Assembly (NCBI RefSeq): GCF_003573695.1
Contig: NC_039361.1
Coordinates: 89,298,149 to 89,362,148, forward strand
DNA from: Papaver somniferum
Taxonomy: Eukaryota; Streptophyta; Magnoliopsida; Ranunculales; Papaveraceae
DNA length: 64,000 nucleotides
Direction: 5' to 3'
A program made the position numbers and the translations under genes. This document shows, in pieces, positions 43,512 to 53,352 of the stretch; within the stretch, counting starts at the first letter, position 1; the number at the start of each line of letters is the position of its first letter. The notes beneath the pieces were generated by a model that saw nothing but the letters and a program-made list of their open reading frames with translations, was not told where the DNA came from and did no database searches.

Positions 43512-44894
43512 CTAGCCTTTTATTGCTCTAGGCGGTACACAAGCTATGTCGAATTCTGACATTTGAAGTAGCCATTTTGCTGGTCTCCCTATCAAGGAGG
43601 GCTTTGATAGTAAAAACTTTATAGGGTCAGCTTTAGAAACAAGCATGACTCTTTTGGATAACAGATAGTGTCCGAATTTCTGAATCGCATGCACTAATGC
43701 TAGACATGATCTTTCAGCTTTGGGGTATATGAGTTGAGCATCTCTCATTGTACGGCTGAAGTAGTAGATCGGTCGTTCAATCCCTTCTTCGTCTTCTTGA
43801 GCAAGAAGTGCTCCAATAGTGACATCACTGGAAGCTGTATAAAGTATCAGTGGTCGTCCTTGCACCGGGGATTTCATGACAGCGGGTGGTAATAGTATCT
43901 CATGTATTTTCTGGAATGCTTCTTGTTGGACAGTTGTCCACGTAAAACTTGCTCCTTTCTTCAGCAGAGGGGTGAATGAAGCAATGAGTTGAGCTAATCC
44001 AGGAATGAAGCGTCGAATATAATTTACCTTGCCCATAAAACTTTGGAGTTCTTTCACAGTGCGTGGAGGAGGCATGGTAGTAATAGCTTTCGTCTTGTCT
44101 GGATCAACTTTAATTCTTTCTGCAGTGACTAGGAATCCTAAAATTTTTCCGGAGGAGACACCAAATGCATATTTCAGAGAATTCATCTTTAATTTATATT
44201 CTTTGCATCTTTCAAAAACTTGTCTCAGAACTTCTAGGTGGGATGTTCGAGTCTTCGACTTCACCACCACGTCATCAACATAGTCCTCCACCTGCTTGTG
44301 CATCATGTCGTAGAATATTGCAGCCATAGCTCGCTGATAAGTAGCACCTGCATTCTTTAATCCAAAGGGCATCACGGTGTAGTGAAAATTCCCAATGGGA
44401 GTACGAAATGCAGTTTTTTTGGCATCATGTTCGTACATTTTGATCTGGTTGTAGCCATTAGAACCATCCATGAATGAGAACATACCGTGACCACTAGTTG
44501 CATCAACGAGCATATCAACGTTGGGTAGAGGAAAATCATCCTTTGGGAAGCATTTATTCAGATTCATGAAATCAACACAGCATCTGATTTGACCATTTTT
44601 CTTCTTGACAGGAACAACATTTTCCAGCCATGTTGGGTGCTGAATAGGTTTGATAAACCCTGCTGCCAGTAGTTTCTGAATTTCGACCTTGATTTGATCC
44701 TCAACTTCGTGTATGAACTGCCTAGGCGACTGTGTGACATCTTTGGAGCCAGGAGTGATGTGAAGATGATGAGTGAACAATTTTTCTTCAAGACCAGACA
44801 TCTCTTCGTATGTCCAAGAAATGATATCCTGATATTCTTTCAACAGACTTATCAGTCCCGCTTGCTCTTCCGGTGATAATGCAGAACTAATCAA
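43512..44894 (-). CDS. Reverse transcriptase and Ty3-type RNase H of element B
   Basis: An open stretch of 460 codons. RT copies element RNA into DNA. It holds WLENVVPVKKKNGQIR, CVDFMNLNK, DDFPLP, SFMDGSNGYNQI, AFRTPIGNFHYTVMPFGLKN, the catalytic VEDYVDDVVVKS, the thumb (FGVSSGKILGFLV, PPPRTVKELQSFMG) and then a Ty3-type RNase H (LILYTASSDVTIGALLAQ, RPIYYFSRTM, YPKAERSCLALVHA). In that RNase H the first catalytic Asp of the usual TDAS motif is replaced (TASS), as is common in Tat elements, where the second RNase H is thought to take over. The true polyprotein start lies upstream; a TAG at about 43513 ends the frame. Confidence 0.93.
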   Translation of the reverse strand: MISSALSPEEQAGLISLLKEYQDIISWTYEEMSGLEEKLFTHHLHITPGSKDVTQSPRQFIHEVEDQIKVEIQKLLAAGFIKPIQHPTWLENVVPVKKKNGQIRCCVDFMNLNKCFPKDDFPLPNVDMLVDATSGHGMFSFMDGSNGYNQIKMYEHDAKKTAFRTPIGNFHYTVMPFGLKNAGATYQRAMAAIFYDMMHKQVEDYVDDVVVKSKTRTSHLEVLRQVFERCKEYKLKMNSLKYAFGVSSGKILGFLVTAERIKVDPDKTKAITTMPPPRTVKELQSFMGKVNYIRRFIPGLAQLIASFTPLLKKGASFTWTTVQQEAFQKIHEILLPPAVMKSPVQGRPLILYTASSDVTIGALLAQEDEEGIERPIYYFSRTMRDAQLIYPKAERSCLALVHAIQKFGHYLLSKRVMLVSKADPIKFLLSKPSLIGRPAKWLLQMSEFDIACVPPRAIKG

Positions 44895-45142
44895 GATTGG
44901 CCTTGGATCATCCTCCGTCCTGATGTTGATCGTTTCGAGGTCATCAGTAGTAGAATTAGTGTCATCTTTCAGTTATCGTGGAACATCTTGAATCTCTTCA
45001 TCAGGTGATTGTCCACTCTGATATGATTCTTCAGGGCGGGGAGACTTTTCATTGTTCTCCCCTGTTAATTTCTAATCTTTGCGCCGACGGTACGTGACCC
45101 TTGCCTCTGCATCATGACTGGCTATGAAGTTGGATCTTGGCG

Positions 45143-45739
45143 TTATATCCTGATCTTTACGGCGCTTGACTGGTGTAGCAAATGACTTAATCGGTTTAGT
45201 ACCTGAAGACGATCGTTGTCAGCAACTTTCTCAATGGATTCCCAATTCGGGAGTGGGGTAATGTAGATCTTCCTAAGAGGTTCAGGGATGTCCTTATGAG
45301 ATTCAAGGAATTCAGCGTCATAGACCGGGGCGTAAGGAGATGATGAAGCCGCAATACGAATAATCTTGTTATTGAGCAGAGATTTCATGCATTGATGATA
45401 TGTTGAAGGAATCACTTTATTTTCATGGAGCCACGGTCTTCCAAGTATCATGTGGTAATCAGGCTCTTGCTCGATCACGTGAAATTTGGCCTTTGATTGA
45501 ATAGGCCCTACCCTCAGGTTTATGTATGCATATCCGTAGGTATGGATTTGACTTCCTTCAAAGCCCGTCATCAAGATGGGATGGCAAACAATTTTACTCT
45601 GTGGGAATTTGTCTGCTTTGAGAGTCTTTATGGTAATAATATTTGTAGAAGCGCCTGTATCAACGAGAGCCCTCTTGAATTCAGAGTCTTTGATAAAACT
45701 TGTCACGTACAAGGCGCGGTTATGGCCTTCATCTGCCAT
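45143..45739 (-). pseudogene. Protease of element B
   Basis: The open stretch starts at MADEGHNRALYV. Catalytic ALVDTGAST is near 45655, followed by MTGFEGSQIHTYGYAYINL, then LGRPWLHENKVIPSTYHQC and PVYDAEFLE. Here, unlike A, the Tyr before HMILGRPW is intact. It is one frame off from gag (shift near 45830) and one off from RT (45142-44895 holds the shift and at least one stop). Confidence 0.87.
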
Positions 45740-45918
45740 GCGGTCTTCTTCTCAAAAGGTGATATTGTTGATTGCGTGCTCAGACATCATGGACATTTCT
45801 TCGACTGCTGGAGACAATAAGCTACTTGCACATCAGATGATATCCGGTTGAGTACGGCAAACGTGTCTGTACGCTGTTCTCTGGAAAAGTGTAAGAGCTC
45901 ACACAAGTTTTTGACCAA

Positions 45919-46257
45919 CTATGCAACCTCCTGGTCCACCGGCTTCTCATAAGTAGTGAAACTGTTGGTTTGAGGGTCATCATGTGACGAGTCAGTCCCC
46001 AGCGCTGGGACTTCTGAAGCGGGGATACTGCCTAACTCGGATGTCAATTTGATGAGAAAATCAAGTATGTGGTTCATTGTATTTTTCATCAGATCCATGT
46101 TCCTATTGTGGATCTCCAAGACTCGCGCCAACTCAGTCAGGGTCGGGATTTCTCCACTTTCCGTGCTGTCAGATGTAGCGTTAGAAGAACGAGCACTGCC
46201 ATTTGAAGGATTCTGGATTGGGTTTGGAGTAGTTGAATTAGTCCTAAGACCAACCAT
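45919..46257 (-). pseudogene. Short gag N-terminal remnant of element B
   Basis: 112 codons from ATG 46257: MVGLRTNS, a Ser/Asn-rich part, a coiled coil (LARVLEIHNRNMDLMKN) and NSFTTYEKPVDQEVA before a TAG. The frame then continues as LVKNLCELLHFSRE into the protease leader. As in A, no capsid core or zinc knuckle lies between; gag start to the DTGA codon is only about 600 bp. Confidence 0.8.
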
Positions 46258-46293
46258 CTTGTGAAAATTTGATATTGCAACCGAGAGATTAAC

Positions 46294-46311
46294 CTCCCAC
46301 TGTGGTCGCCA
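46294..46311 (-). promoter_or_regulatory. Primer-binding site of element B (tRNA-Arg type)
   Basis: The plus strand reads CTCCCACTGTGGTCGCCA, which looks like 18 bases of a tRNA 3' end including CCA, from memory a plant tRNA-Arg. It is 3 bases from the 5' LTR. Confidence 0.8.
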
Positions 46312-46314
46312 ATC

Positions 46315-49300
46315 TGTAGATGGGGAAAAACGATTTGTTGGTTTTTACGGAATTGAGGATATGACCGTGCGGAGGAGGCTCCTTGAACCGAGAAAATGCT
46401 CAACCTCACACAGATGCACTGCAAGAAGGTTGTGCTTTAAGTTAGAGAGATCAATATGTAGGACTCCGTCCTAAACCAAGACAATGGCCGTTCCAGAGTC
46501 AATTCGGTCATAAGAGAGGATGGGTTGATCTGTAAGAGGGAAGCTGAGAAATGCGTGAGATCAATGGTGATCGAGATTGTAGGTGTGTTGTGTATTCTGC
46601 GTAAGAAAGTTCTGAATGATTGAATTTTACTCAGTTGAGAGTGATTTCTCAGACGATGAGTTCGTGTAGACGAAAGATTGTCTGTATGAACTTGTCGAGA
46701 AATTTTTATCTGTTTCAATCAGGATTCAGAGGCCTTTTTATATTGTTGAATTGTAAACACCTTGATCCCATGAAGTGTGACAGTTGCTGGAGTCAAAGAG
46801 TGGGGAAGTGGGAAATCGTGTCAAAACCAGTTGCTCATCGTGCAGAGACTTGGTTGATTTTCCATCCACTTATTTTCTAACTCCTCCAACTGATTGCACG
46901 ACTTAATCACATTCTCATCATGCGCATGAACACACGTGCCGTAGACCGCCAGACCAAAACCCTAGTTAATATCCCCCATGAGACACGATTGACATCTCGT
47001 GGTTGTGGAGTCAGTTGCTGACTTCATGGGACGATGAGTCCTTGTATTGCTGAGTCGAACGTGATTTAAAAATGTTCTGAGACTCATGAATTGAACATGT
47101 CTGTTGAGACACAAGTATCATTGCCGAATAAATGTTGATAACCTGAGCAAACTGTTCTGCTGAATCGTTGAATATTGATAGTTGAACCAATATTCCTTAG
47201 TATGAGCAAATATTACTCATCTGAGCGACTGTTGCTCGTCTGATGAATTGTTGGTGGCAGGACCAAACAAAATATTAATTTAAGATACGGACTGCTCGGA
47301 CGAGTATAATAATAATGAAAGTGTTGATCATGGGATCAACGTAAAATTATTAGTATTTGAATCTACTCAGAATTACTTTTTTGCATAGCTCTAGATTTGA
47401 AACCCTAATTTTGATCAATTGCTGATCAATTAATGATTTATTGAAAACCAATCCATGGAGTGAAGGAGGGACCGTCTATATGGGATGATGAGTCGACCAT
47501 GTAACACCCAGATGCTAAAGTGAGCAAAAATACCAAAGTCTCCTGAAGACCAATTGGTGAAAAGATGATTAAATGCTGGTTTAATCATTTTTTAAAAATA
47601 ATACTAGTGTGAGCGTTAGGTAATAAAACCTAATTATGGAGAGATGAGGGACCGACCAAGAGATTATGAGACCGGCCCTTAGTGGTTGTGGGACCAGCTG
47701 ATGGTTGTCTGAGCAAACTCCCAGTTGTTTGAGAAGAGTTTGGACCCAATATGAGCAATTGAGCAAATTAGGTCAAAATTATTAAAACATGTGGGAACGG
47801 ATATTTGCAAACCTTAGGGCCATCCTTGGTCGGTCAAGGATACATGCCCGCGTCTCCATAATTTCCGTGTCTCAGTCCTGAGAATTTCGATATTTTTTTA
47901 TGCGCGTTTGAGCAACATTTTGAGAAAATATGAAGGATTCAGGGTTTTGCTGAAAGTGGGGAATCTTCATGAGATGATGAAAAATAATTAATAAAATAGG
48001 GGATTTGCAAGGTGTGGGACCAGCCACGGCTAGGGCGTGACCGGCCATCTAGCAAGCTCGGTCCCGCAGCACCTTTCCCAATTTTATGTATTTTCCCTGA
48101 TGTCAGGGAAATTCATGAAACTGAGGAATTTCATGAAGTTAAGGAATTTCCATGAGATTACGGAAATAATAATAATAATAAAATAAGGAACCATGAAGTG
48201 TGGGACCGGCTATGGCCAACGCATGGTCGACCGGCCAAAGAGCCCGTCCCAAGGCGCTTTTCCCAATTTTATTATATTTTTCATGATTTTAGCGAAATAT
48301 CATAAAATCAAGAGGTTTGTTGAAACCAAGAAATTTGTTGAAATCAGGGAGTTTCCATGAGATGAGGGAAACGTACAAAATAATAATAATAATAAAATAA
48401 GGGGTGTGTGGGACCGGCTAGGGCCCGTTCCCACGAGTTTCCCTAATTTTACATTATTTTCATGATTTGAGGGAAATTTCATGAATTCAAGGAATTTTCA
48501 TGGGATGAGGGAAATAATAATAAAATAATAAGGAGTCATGAGGTGTGGGACCGGCCATGGATAGGGCATGGCCGGCCGGCTAGTGAGTCCGGTCCCACGA
48601 CATCTTTCCTAATTTATTATTATTTCTTTGATACGAGCAAACACCATGAGACTGGGGAGTTTCCTTGAGACGAAGGAGATTTGCTCAAATGAAGGGATTT
48701 TCATGAGATCAGGGAAAATAATAAAAATATAAAATTGGGCGTGAGACCGGCCACGGACGACTGACCGGTCGGTGGGCCCAGTCTCCCATCGCCTCGAGTA
48801 ATATATTATTATTTATTATTTTCTTCCTATTTTGCATAGGTTCATCGTTCCTTCGTGTTTTTGAATGCTCGTTTGTGCATTCAGGTGCTCGTTTGTGCAT
48901 TATTGTTGAGTACACTTGCACCATTTTGGTCGGGGCTTACTCGAGAGCTGCTCAGATGCCCGTACTTCAAATATTTATCACTAACACATGGAATTTTGCT
49001 GGGAAGAACCACAAATTGAAGTGACGAAATATTACGAAGGATCGTAGAATATTGTTGAATATTCAGTTAACGATTAGAGATAATTAATTGATGACTCTAT
49101 ACTAGAAGGCATGCTGTCTAGGAGCATTAATTATCTGAGAATTGAGAGATATGAGCTTGTTGAAATGTCATATTTCCTTTATATAGTCAGGGAAAACCTT
49201 GTTGCATCCTGAAGACGTTATTGCTCTATACTAGCAGGCAAGTTGTCTAGGAGCCGTCCAATCTTTCAATTCTATATAGAAATAATTACTGATATTGCTC

Positions 49301-49511
49301 AGTATTTATGAGATGTGCCGTTGCCTCAGCTAAGAGACTACACATCTACATATACTCTGAGAGACAGCATTCTCAGTCAGAGATTTTGTGGCATGAGCTT
49401 TCATGCTTTCGACGAGAGACATGAGTCTCAACACTCATCTGATTGCTGGATCAGGAGTACTACAATTATGGTTTTACGATTTTAGCCTTTGTCGAAAATC
49501 CACCATCTTCA
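46315..49511 (-). repeat. Element B 5' LTR (right)
   Basis: It starts TGTAGATGGGG and ends CACCATCTTCA, one base off the usual TACA. It has five GC-rich hairpin blocks at about 48015, 48200, 48405, 48543 and 48738, and the doubled promoter block at 49080-49260. The hairpin at 48545-48598 is the cleanest in the window. Confidence 0.94.
48545..48598. repeat. Nested perfect hairpin in the B LTR
   Basis: Outer arms GTGGGACCGG (48545-48554) and CCGGTCCCAC (48589-48598) pair perfectly. Inside them GGCCATG (48553-48559) and CATGGCC (48567-48573) pair perfectly as well. This is one unit of the tandem hairpin array. Confidence 0.9.
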
Positions 49512-49516
49512 ATGGT
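49512..49516. repeat. Target-site duplication of element B, right copy (ATGGT)
   Basis: Perfect match to 34606-34610. Confidence 0.95.
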
Positions 49517-49770
49517 ATCTGCTTGTGATCGGTCACACCAGTCACTAGGATCGGTTACACCAATTACAAAGATCGGTCACATAACACTTATAATCGGTCA
49601 CACCAATTACTAGGATCGATCACACCAATTACAAGGATCGATCATACCATCTCATGGTTATTACTTAGGATCGGTTACACCAATTATCAGGACTGGTCAT
49701 ACCAAATCATAAGTCTAGGCATTGTGATCGGTTATACCAAGATACATAACCTGAGTTAAGACCGGTTCTA
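49512..49770. repeat. 22-bp minisatellite in LTR K (GATCGGTYACACCAATTAC)
   Basis: About ten units, most 20-24 bp, reading GATCGGTTACACCAATTACA with drift; some spacers are longer. The left part of the array is at 34430-34610. B inserted into it. Confidence 0.8.
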
Positions 49771-51340
49771 CCAACTGACACATATTGGTCATCCAAAGAT
49801 ATGCAATGAATAACAAGACCAATAATCCTATTTATTTCCATTTTGATTCACAAAAAAAGTTCACGAATGTACTTCCTTTAAACAAATGTAAAACATTGTT
49901 TCCAAGGATGAAATCTTCACCATAACCCATTCTCATAATCATTACACTATATACAAGATTATGTCGATGTCATATCTACGAAGTTCAATTCCTTAATACT
50001 ATGAGCATACTATTATGATCATGTCACATCATTAGAGTATAATATTCAATATATATAGTATATACAGCTTCGCAGTTATGTTTTCAATATAGAACGACTT
50101 GAAAGATACGTTAGGAATGAAACAAGTTCAAGTCAGTATTACTAACCTCAAGTAGAAGGATGATGTCGGCGTTGTAGTTCGTTACTTCTTCACATTCTTC
50201 AGGTCTTCGGAGTAATACTTGTATGTGTCAATATTCCAAGACTTTCTAGTCTAACCTAAATGAAGTTGACTCTAGTATTTAATCAAGCGACTCTAGATGA
50301 GTTTTGATACCAAAATATGACAACCAAACTTGACATACCAACGCTTGGTGAGTTCAACCGAGCTATGCTTTAACACGATTGCTTCTAAATAACCTTTAGC
50401 TAATTACTTTGGATTTATATCCAGTAAACTAGAGACCTTCAAAGTTGACCTCTCGAGCTGAGTTTAGTGTCAACACTTAAAATATTTTCAGAGGAGAGTG
50501 AAGAAGATGACTGAGTCAGTTGTCTCACTCGATCCGAGTCAGAACAGATTAGTGAGTCATACTATTTAGGGTCTCGAACGAGCTAATGGGTCGGGTTGTG
50601 GGTCGACCTGATTGGTCAGTAAATGGGTTAGTAGGCAGGTTCAGGGAACCGGGACGGGTCAGGCCCACAGTCTTGGGCTTAGGGCCAGAAATCTTAATTT
50701 GAGTTTTTGGACCACTTATGTTCAGAATTAGCTTCCGGTTCCTTCTACAAAGTTATAAAAATTTTCGAGAGTTTTTCGATGAGACCTTTATGAATGTGTC
50801 CCGTGTGATTCGTTGGTAGAAATTTATATTTTTCCCATAACTTATTACTTAATATGATTTACATGTTTTTCCGTGTTTTATCGGTTTTCAGCAAAATCTG
50901 CATTGTCTTCAAATCATTCTAGTGATTATTTGAAAGTTAGCTGTTATTTCTACTGGGCACCCCTTTTAGGGATGATGTGTTCACTTAATTCTCACTTTCA
51001 ATTTCAGATACAGATCAAGTTGTGCACTTGACGATGGTCGTTCAAGTCGTGGAAGCTTCGAGGAGTTGACTCTGTTAACTGGTTAGATTTTGCTATGTTT
51101 ATTTTGTTGAATATTCTGTTTGCAAACCAAATCACTATTATATATATATATCATCTGAGAGGAATTCTTGTATTTATTTCAGAGAGGGTTAGATTTGGGT
51201 GATTTTATGTTAGAACTTTTAATTTAATGCTTAAGTAGATGTTCTGGATCCTTAATGCCTTAGAATGTCGAATGGTATGTTAAATTTCTAAGTAGCTGGA
51301 TTTTGAGGCGCTACAAGTGTGAAGGGTAAAATGGACATTT

Positions 51341-51492
51341 AACAAATAATCTTTTGTTTTTTGCTAAGTCCAATAGTTTATTAAGCAAAAAAATGTAATT
51401 ACAAAAAAAGACGGATAAAAAGGGCCCAACCGGGTTCGAACCGGTGACCTCTTGATCAAGGCGTCCGACTTTTCTTATAAAAAGACGGATAA
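51341..51492 (-). other. tRNA-derived insertion in the G2 LTR
   Basis: The sister LTRs lack this segment. On the minus strand AGGTCACCGGTTCGAACCCG is a tRNA T arm, followed by GTTGGGCCC (acceptor-like) and a TTTTT Pol III-type stop. The anticodon arm reads CTTGATCAAG with no loop, so this is not a working tRNA. AAAAAGACGGATAA occurs on both sides (about 51405-51418 and 51479-51492). A SINE or tRNA-fragment insertion is likely. Confidence 0.55.
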
Positions 51493-53227
51493 CAGACAAT
51501 CATTATCAAGGCCTCCGACTTTTCTTCTCAGGGCACTATCTATCCTGCCGATATCCAGTTTTATGAGTGTCTTGGTTATTTCAATGATGTTATCCGAAAG
51601 CCAGATCGAAAGGAAATCAGTTTCTTCACTTGTCTTCTTATTTCTTCTCGTTTCTTCTTTCTTATTTTTCTTCTCCTGTGTTCTTCGTTTTTCTTCTCAG
51701 AAGCATGAACTGAGAATCTAGTGCGTTAGTCATGAAGAGATTTGTAAACCTAGTGAAGCTAGGCAGGTGTTGTTCAAGAGGTTCACTGAATTAAGGAAGT
51801 AGAGAAAAGGGTAATTCAGATAATCGAAATTAGGGTTTCTGTTTTTAGTTCTGAAATCAAGATGGAAAGATTTGAGTTAGAGTTGCTGGTACAGAAAGTG
51901 ATGAAGATGGTGGAGTTTAGTTGAACATTTCCTACATCTTTTTAATCGGGATTTGATTTAAGGTAATTAGGGTCCTTAAGTTATCTTTATATTTGAATTG
52001 TGTGATTTCGGTTTATAAATTGAATGAATTGACTTGGGTTTTGTTTGGAATTGGAGAATAGGGTGACTATATGGGTTTAATTTTAAAGTTCTTGACCTGG
52101 GATTTCAGAATCCCTAATCCCCCTGTTCTTTTCCAAAGTAGTTAATTTGGGTTTATTTTAGTATTTGGAACCTAGGGTCCCTGAATATGGAATTCAAATG
52201 TTTATATCTAATAGGAAGAAGATGAGATGGATTTGTTATCTCTGAAATTAAGAAGTCGGGGTTCTAAGTTGGATTACAGAGAATGGAAATGAAATTTTTT
52301 ATTGTTAATAATGGGTGTTGGGTGATCTTTTGATGAACTGTCTATCAGAGAGAAGGTTTTCAGAGAGCTTATTTGGTGGTGATTGATGTAGAATTGTAAC
52401 AGTGATGAAGATAGTCGTAATTAGTGGTCCTAGAGTTGCAATCGAAATTTAATGGTAGTATTAGCGCTGTTTTGGGAATGAATGTATGTTACTCAAGGAG
52501 GAATTGGTATGGATTGTGGCTCAAGATGTTGATGCTGCTAAGGTTGAACCTTACAGGAAAGAGGTACAAATGAGTGGTGAAGGTACTGGTGATGCCATAT
52601 CGAGTATAGCAAGAGGTAGTTTTAGGCAAGGAATGGTGAATTACTTGGTATGACAAGAGAATTTAAGAAGTTTGATTGAGGAAAGAAGATTGTTTGGAGC
52701 TGCAATGGATGATCAAATATGCATGGAATAGAGAAGCTGATGATACTGAGGTTCATTGATGGTGCAGGTGAGTTGATATATGGAACTGGAGTATTGGAGT
52801 TGCTACAGTGATGAAGATTATTGAATTAAAGTTACAGGAATCAAGAAAGTGTTGATATGCGTATAAATGAGTCTGATTTTGAGATAAGTTTAGAATGTGG
52901 TTATGGTGGTAGTCTAATTCAAAATTGGATAATAGGATAGTTGGAAATGAAGTTGAGATTGGTGGTGATATCACTGAGGTGATGATTGTTGTAGATGATT
53001 TGAATTAGAGGGTAATACAACTATGAAGATGATGTTGCTAAGAAGAATGTTGAACTAGAAGTGTTTTTAGGGTGAGTTGAGATATAGAAGTCAGTTTGGT
53101 GGGAGGAATGAAGCTGGAAACAAAATATTGATGCAACAGAAGTTCGGCCTCTGCAAAGGCATGTTAGTCATCCCAGTCAGTTTTCTGGCTCAGTTAGCTA
53201 ACTGAGTCGACTAGTATTGAATCGGTC

Positions 53228-53352
53228 TTGACTCGGTGGACCTTGACTTAGTTGTCCTTTGACTTTAAACATGTTTGACCTTTGGATGGACTTTGACTCT
53301 TGACGTTGACTGTTAGTTGGACCTCTTTGACTGTTAATGGCCGTTAGTTGAC
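53228..53352. promoter_or_regulatory. Cluster of W-box cores (TTGAC) in the G2 LTR
   Basis: Nine TTGAC pentamers, most followed by C or T, in 125 bp on the plus strand. WRKY factors bind TTGACC/T in plant stress-response promoters. The cluster recurs at 57498-57622 and 60178-60290 with some members lost. Confidence 0.6.

Larger units (their letters stand above)
34611..49511 (-). mobile_element. Element B: nearly complete Tat-like Ty3/Gypsy retrotransposon
   Basis: 14.9 kb, minus strand, with two long LTRs (3180 and 3197 bp), PPT, PBS, protease, RT, both RNase H domains, integrase, and the two antisense genes on the plus strand (38020-41142). Same layout as A, but diverged throughout. RT with YVDD is open over 461 codons. 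Lesions: stops in gag, between the RNase H domains and in integrase, plus a gag-protease frameshift. It is inserted in Copia LTR K, inside a 22-bp repeat array. Confidence 0.95.
30467..50375 (-). repeat. Copia (SIRE-like) LTR K, holding solo LTR H and element B
   Basis: The parts are 30467-30639, 33028-34610 and 49517-50375. The right end (CAACGCTTGGTGAGTTCAAC through ATGCTTTAACA) and the middle (TTTTGTTAACGAAGAAACCG at about 33040) are what I know from SIRE-like LTRs, and they parallel Copia E. Removing H and B with their duplications makes the text continuous. A 22-bp repeat array lies at both B junctions. Confidence 0.65.
29180..51315 (+). repeat. G1 right LTR, interrupted by Copia K and its nested elements
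   Basis: It starts TGTGAATACCCTCAAG (other copies start TGTAAAGACCCTCAAG) and ends GAGGCGCTACA at 51315. The uninterrupted parts are 29180 to somewhere before 30466 and from about 50376 to 51315. The early part has TTGAC boxes (29415-29455), and 50600-50760 resembles the TTGGGCTTAGGG part of the other G LTRs. The exact left junction with K is not resolved. Confidence 0.65.

Noticed and set aside
51422..51462. Functional tRNA gene
   Set aside because: Only the T arm and acceptor-like end are convincing. The anticodon loop is missing and no matching 5' half is seen.
51452..51721. 89-codon plus-strand frame rich in Ser and Phe
   Set aside because: It lies over the tRNA-like insertion and a TTCTTCTT-rich leader and is not kept in sister LTRs.
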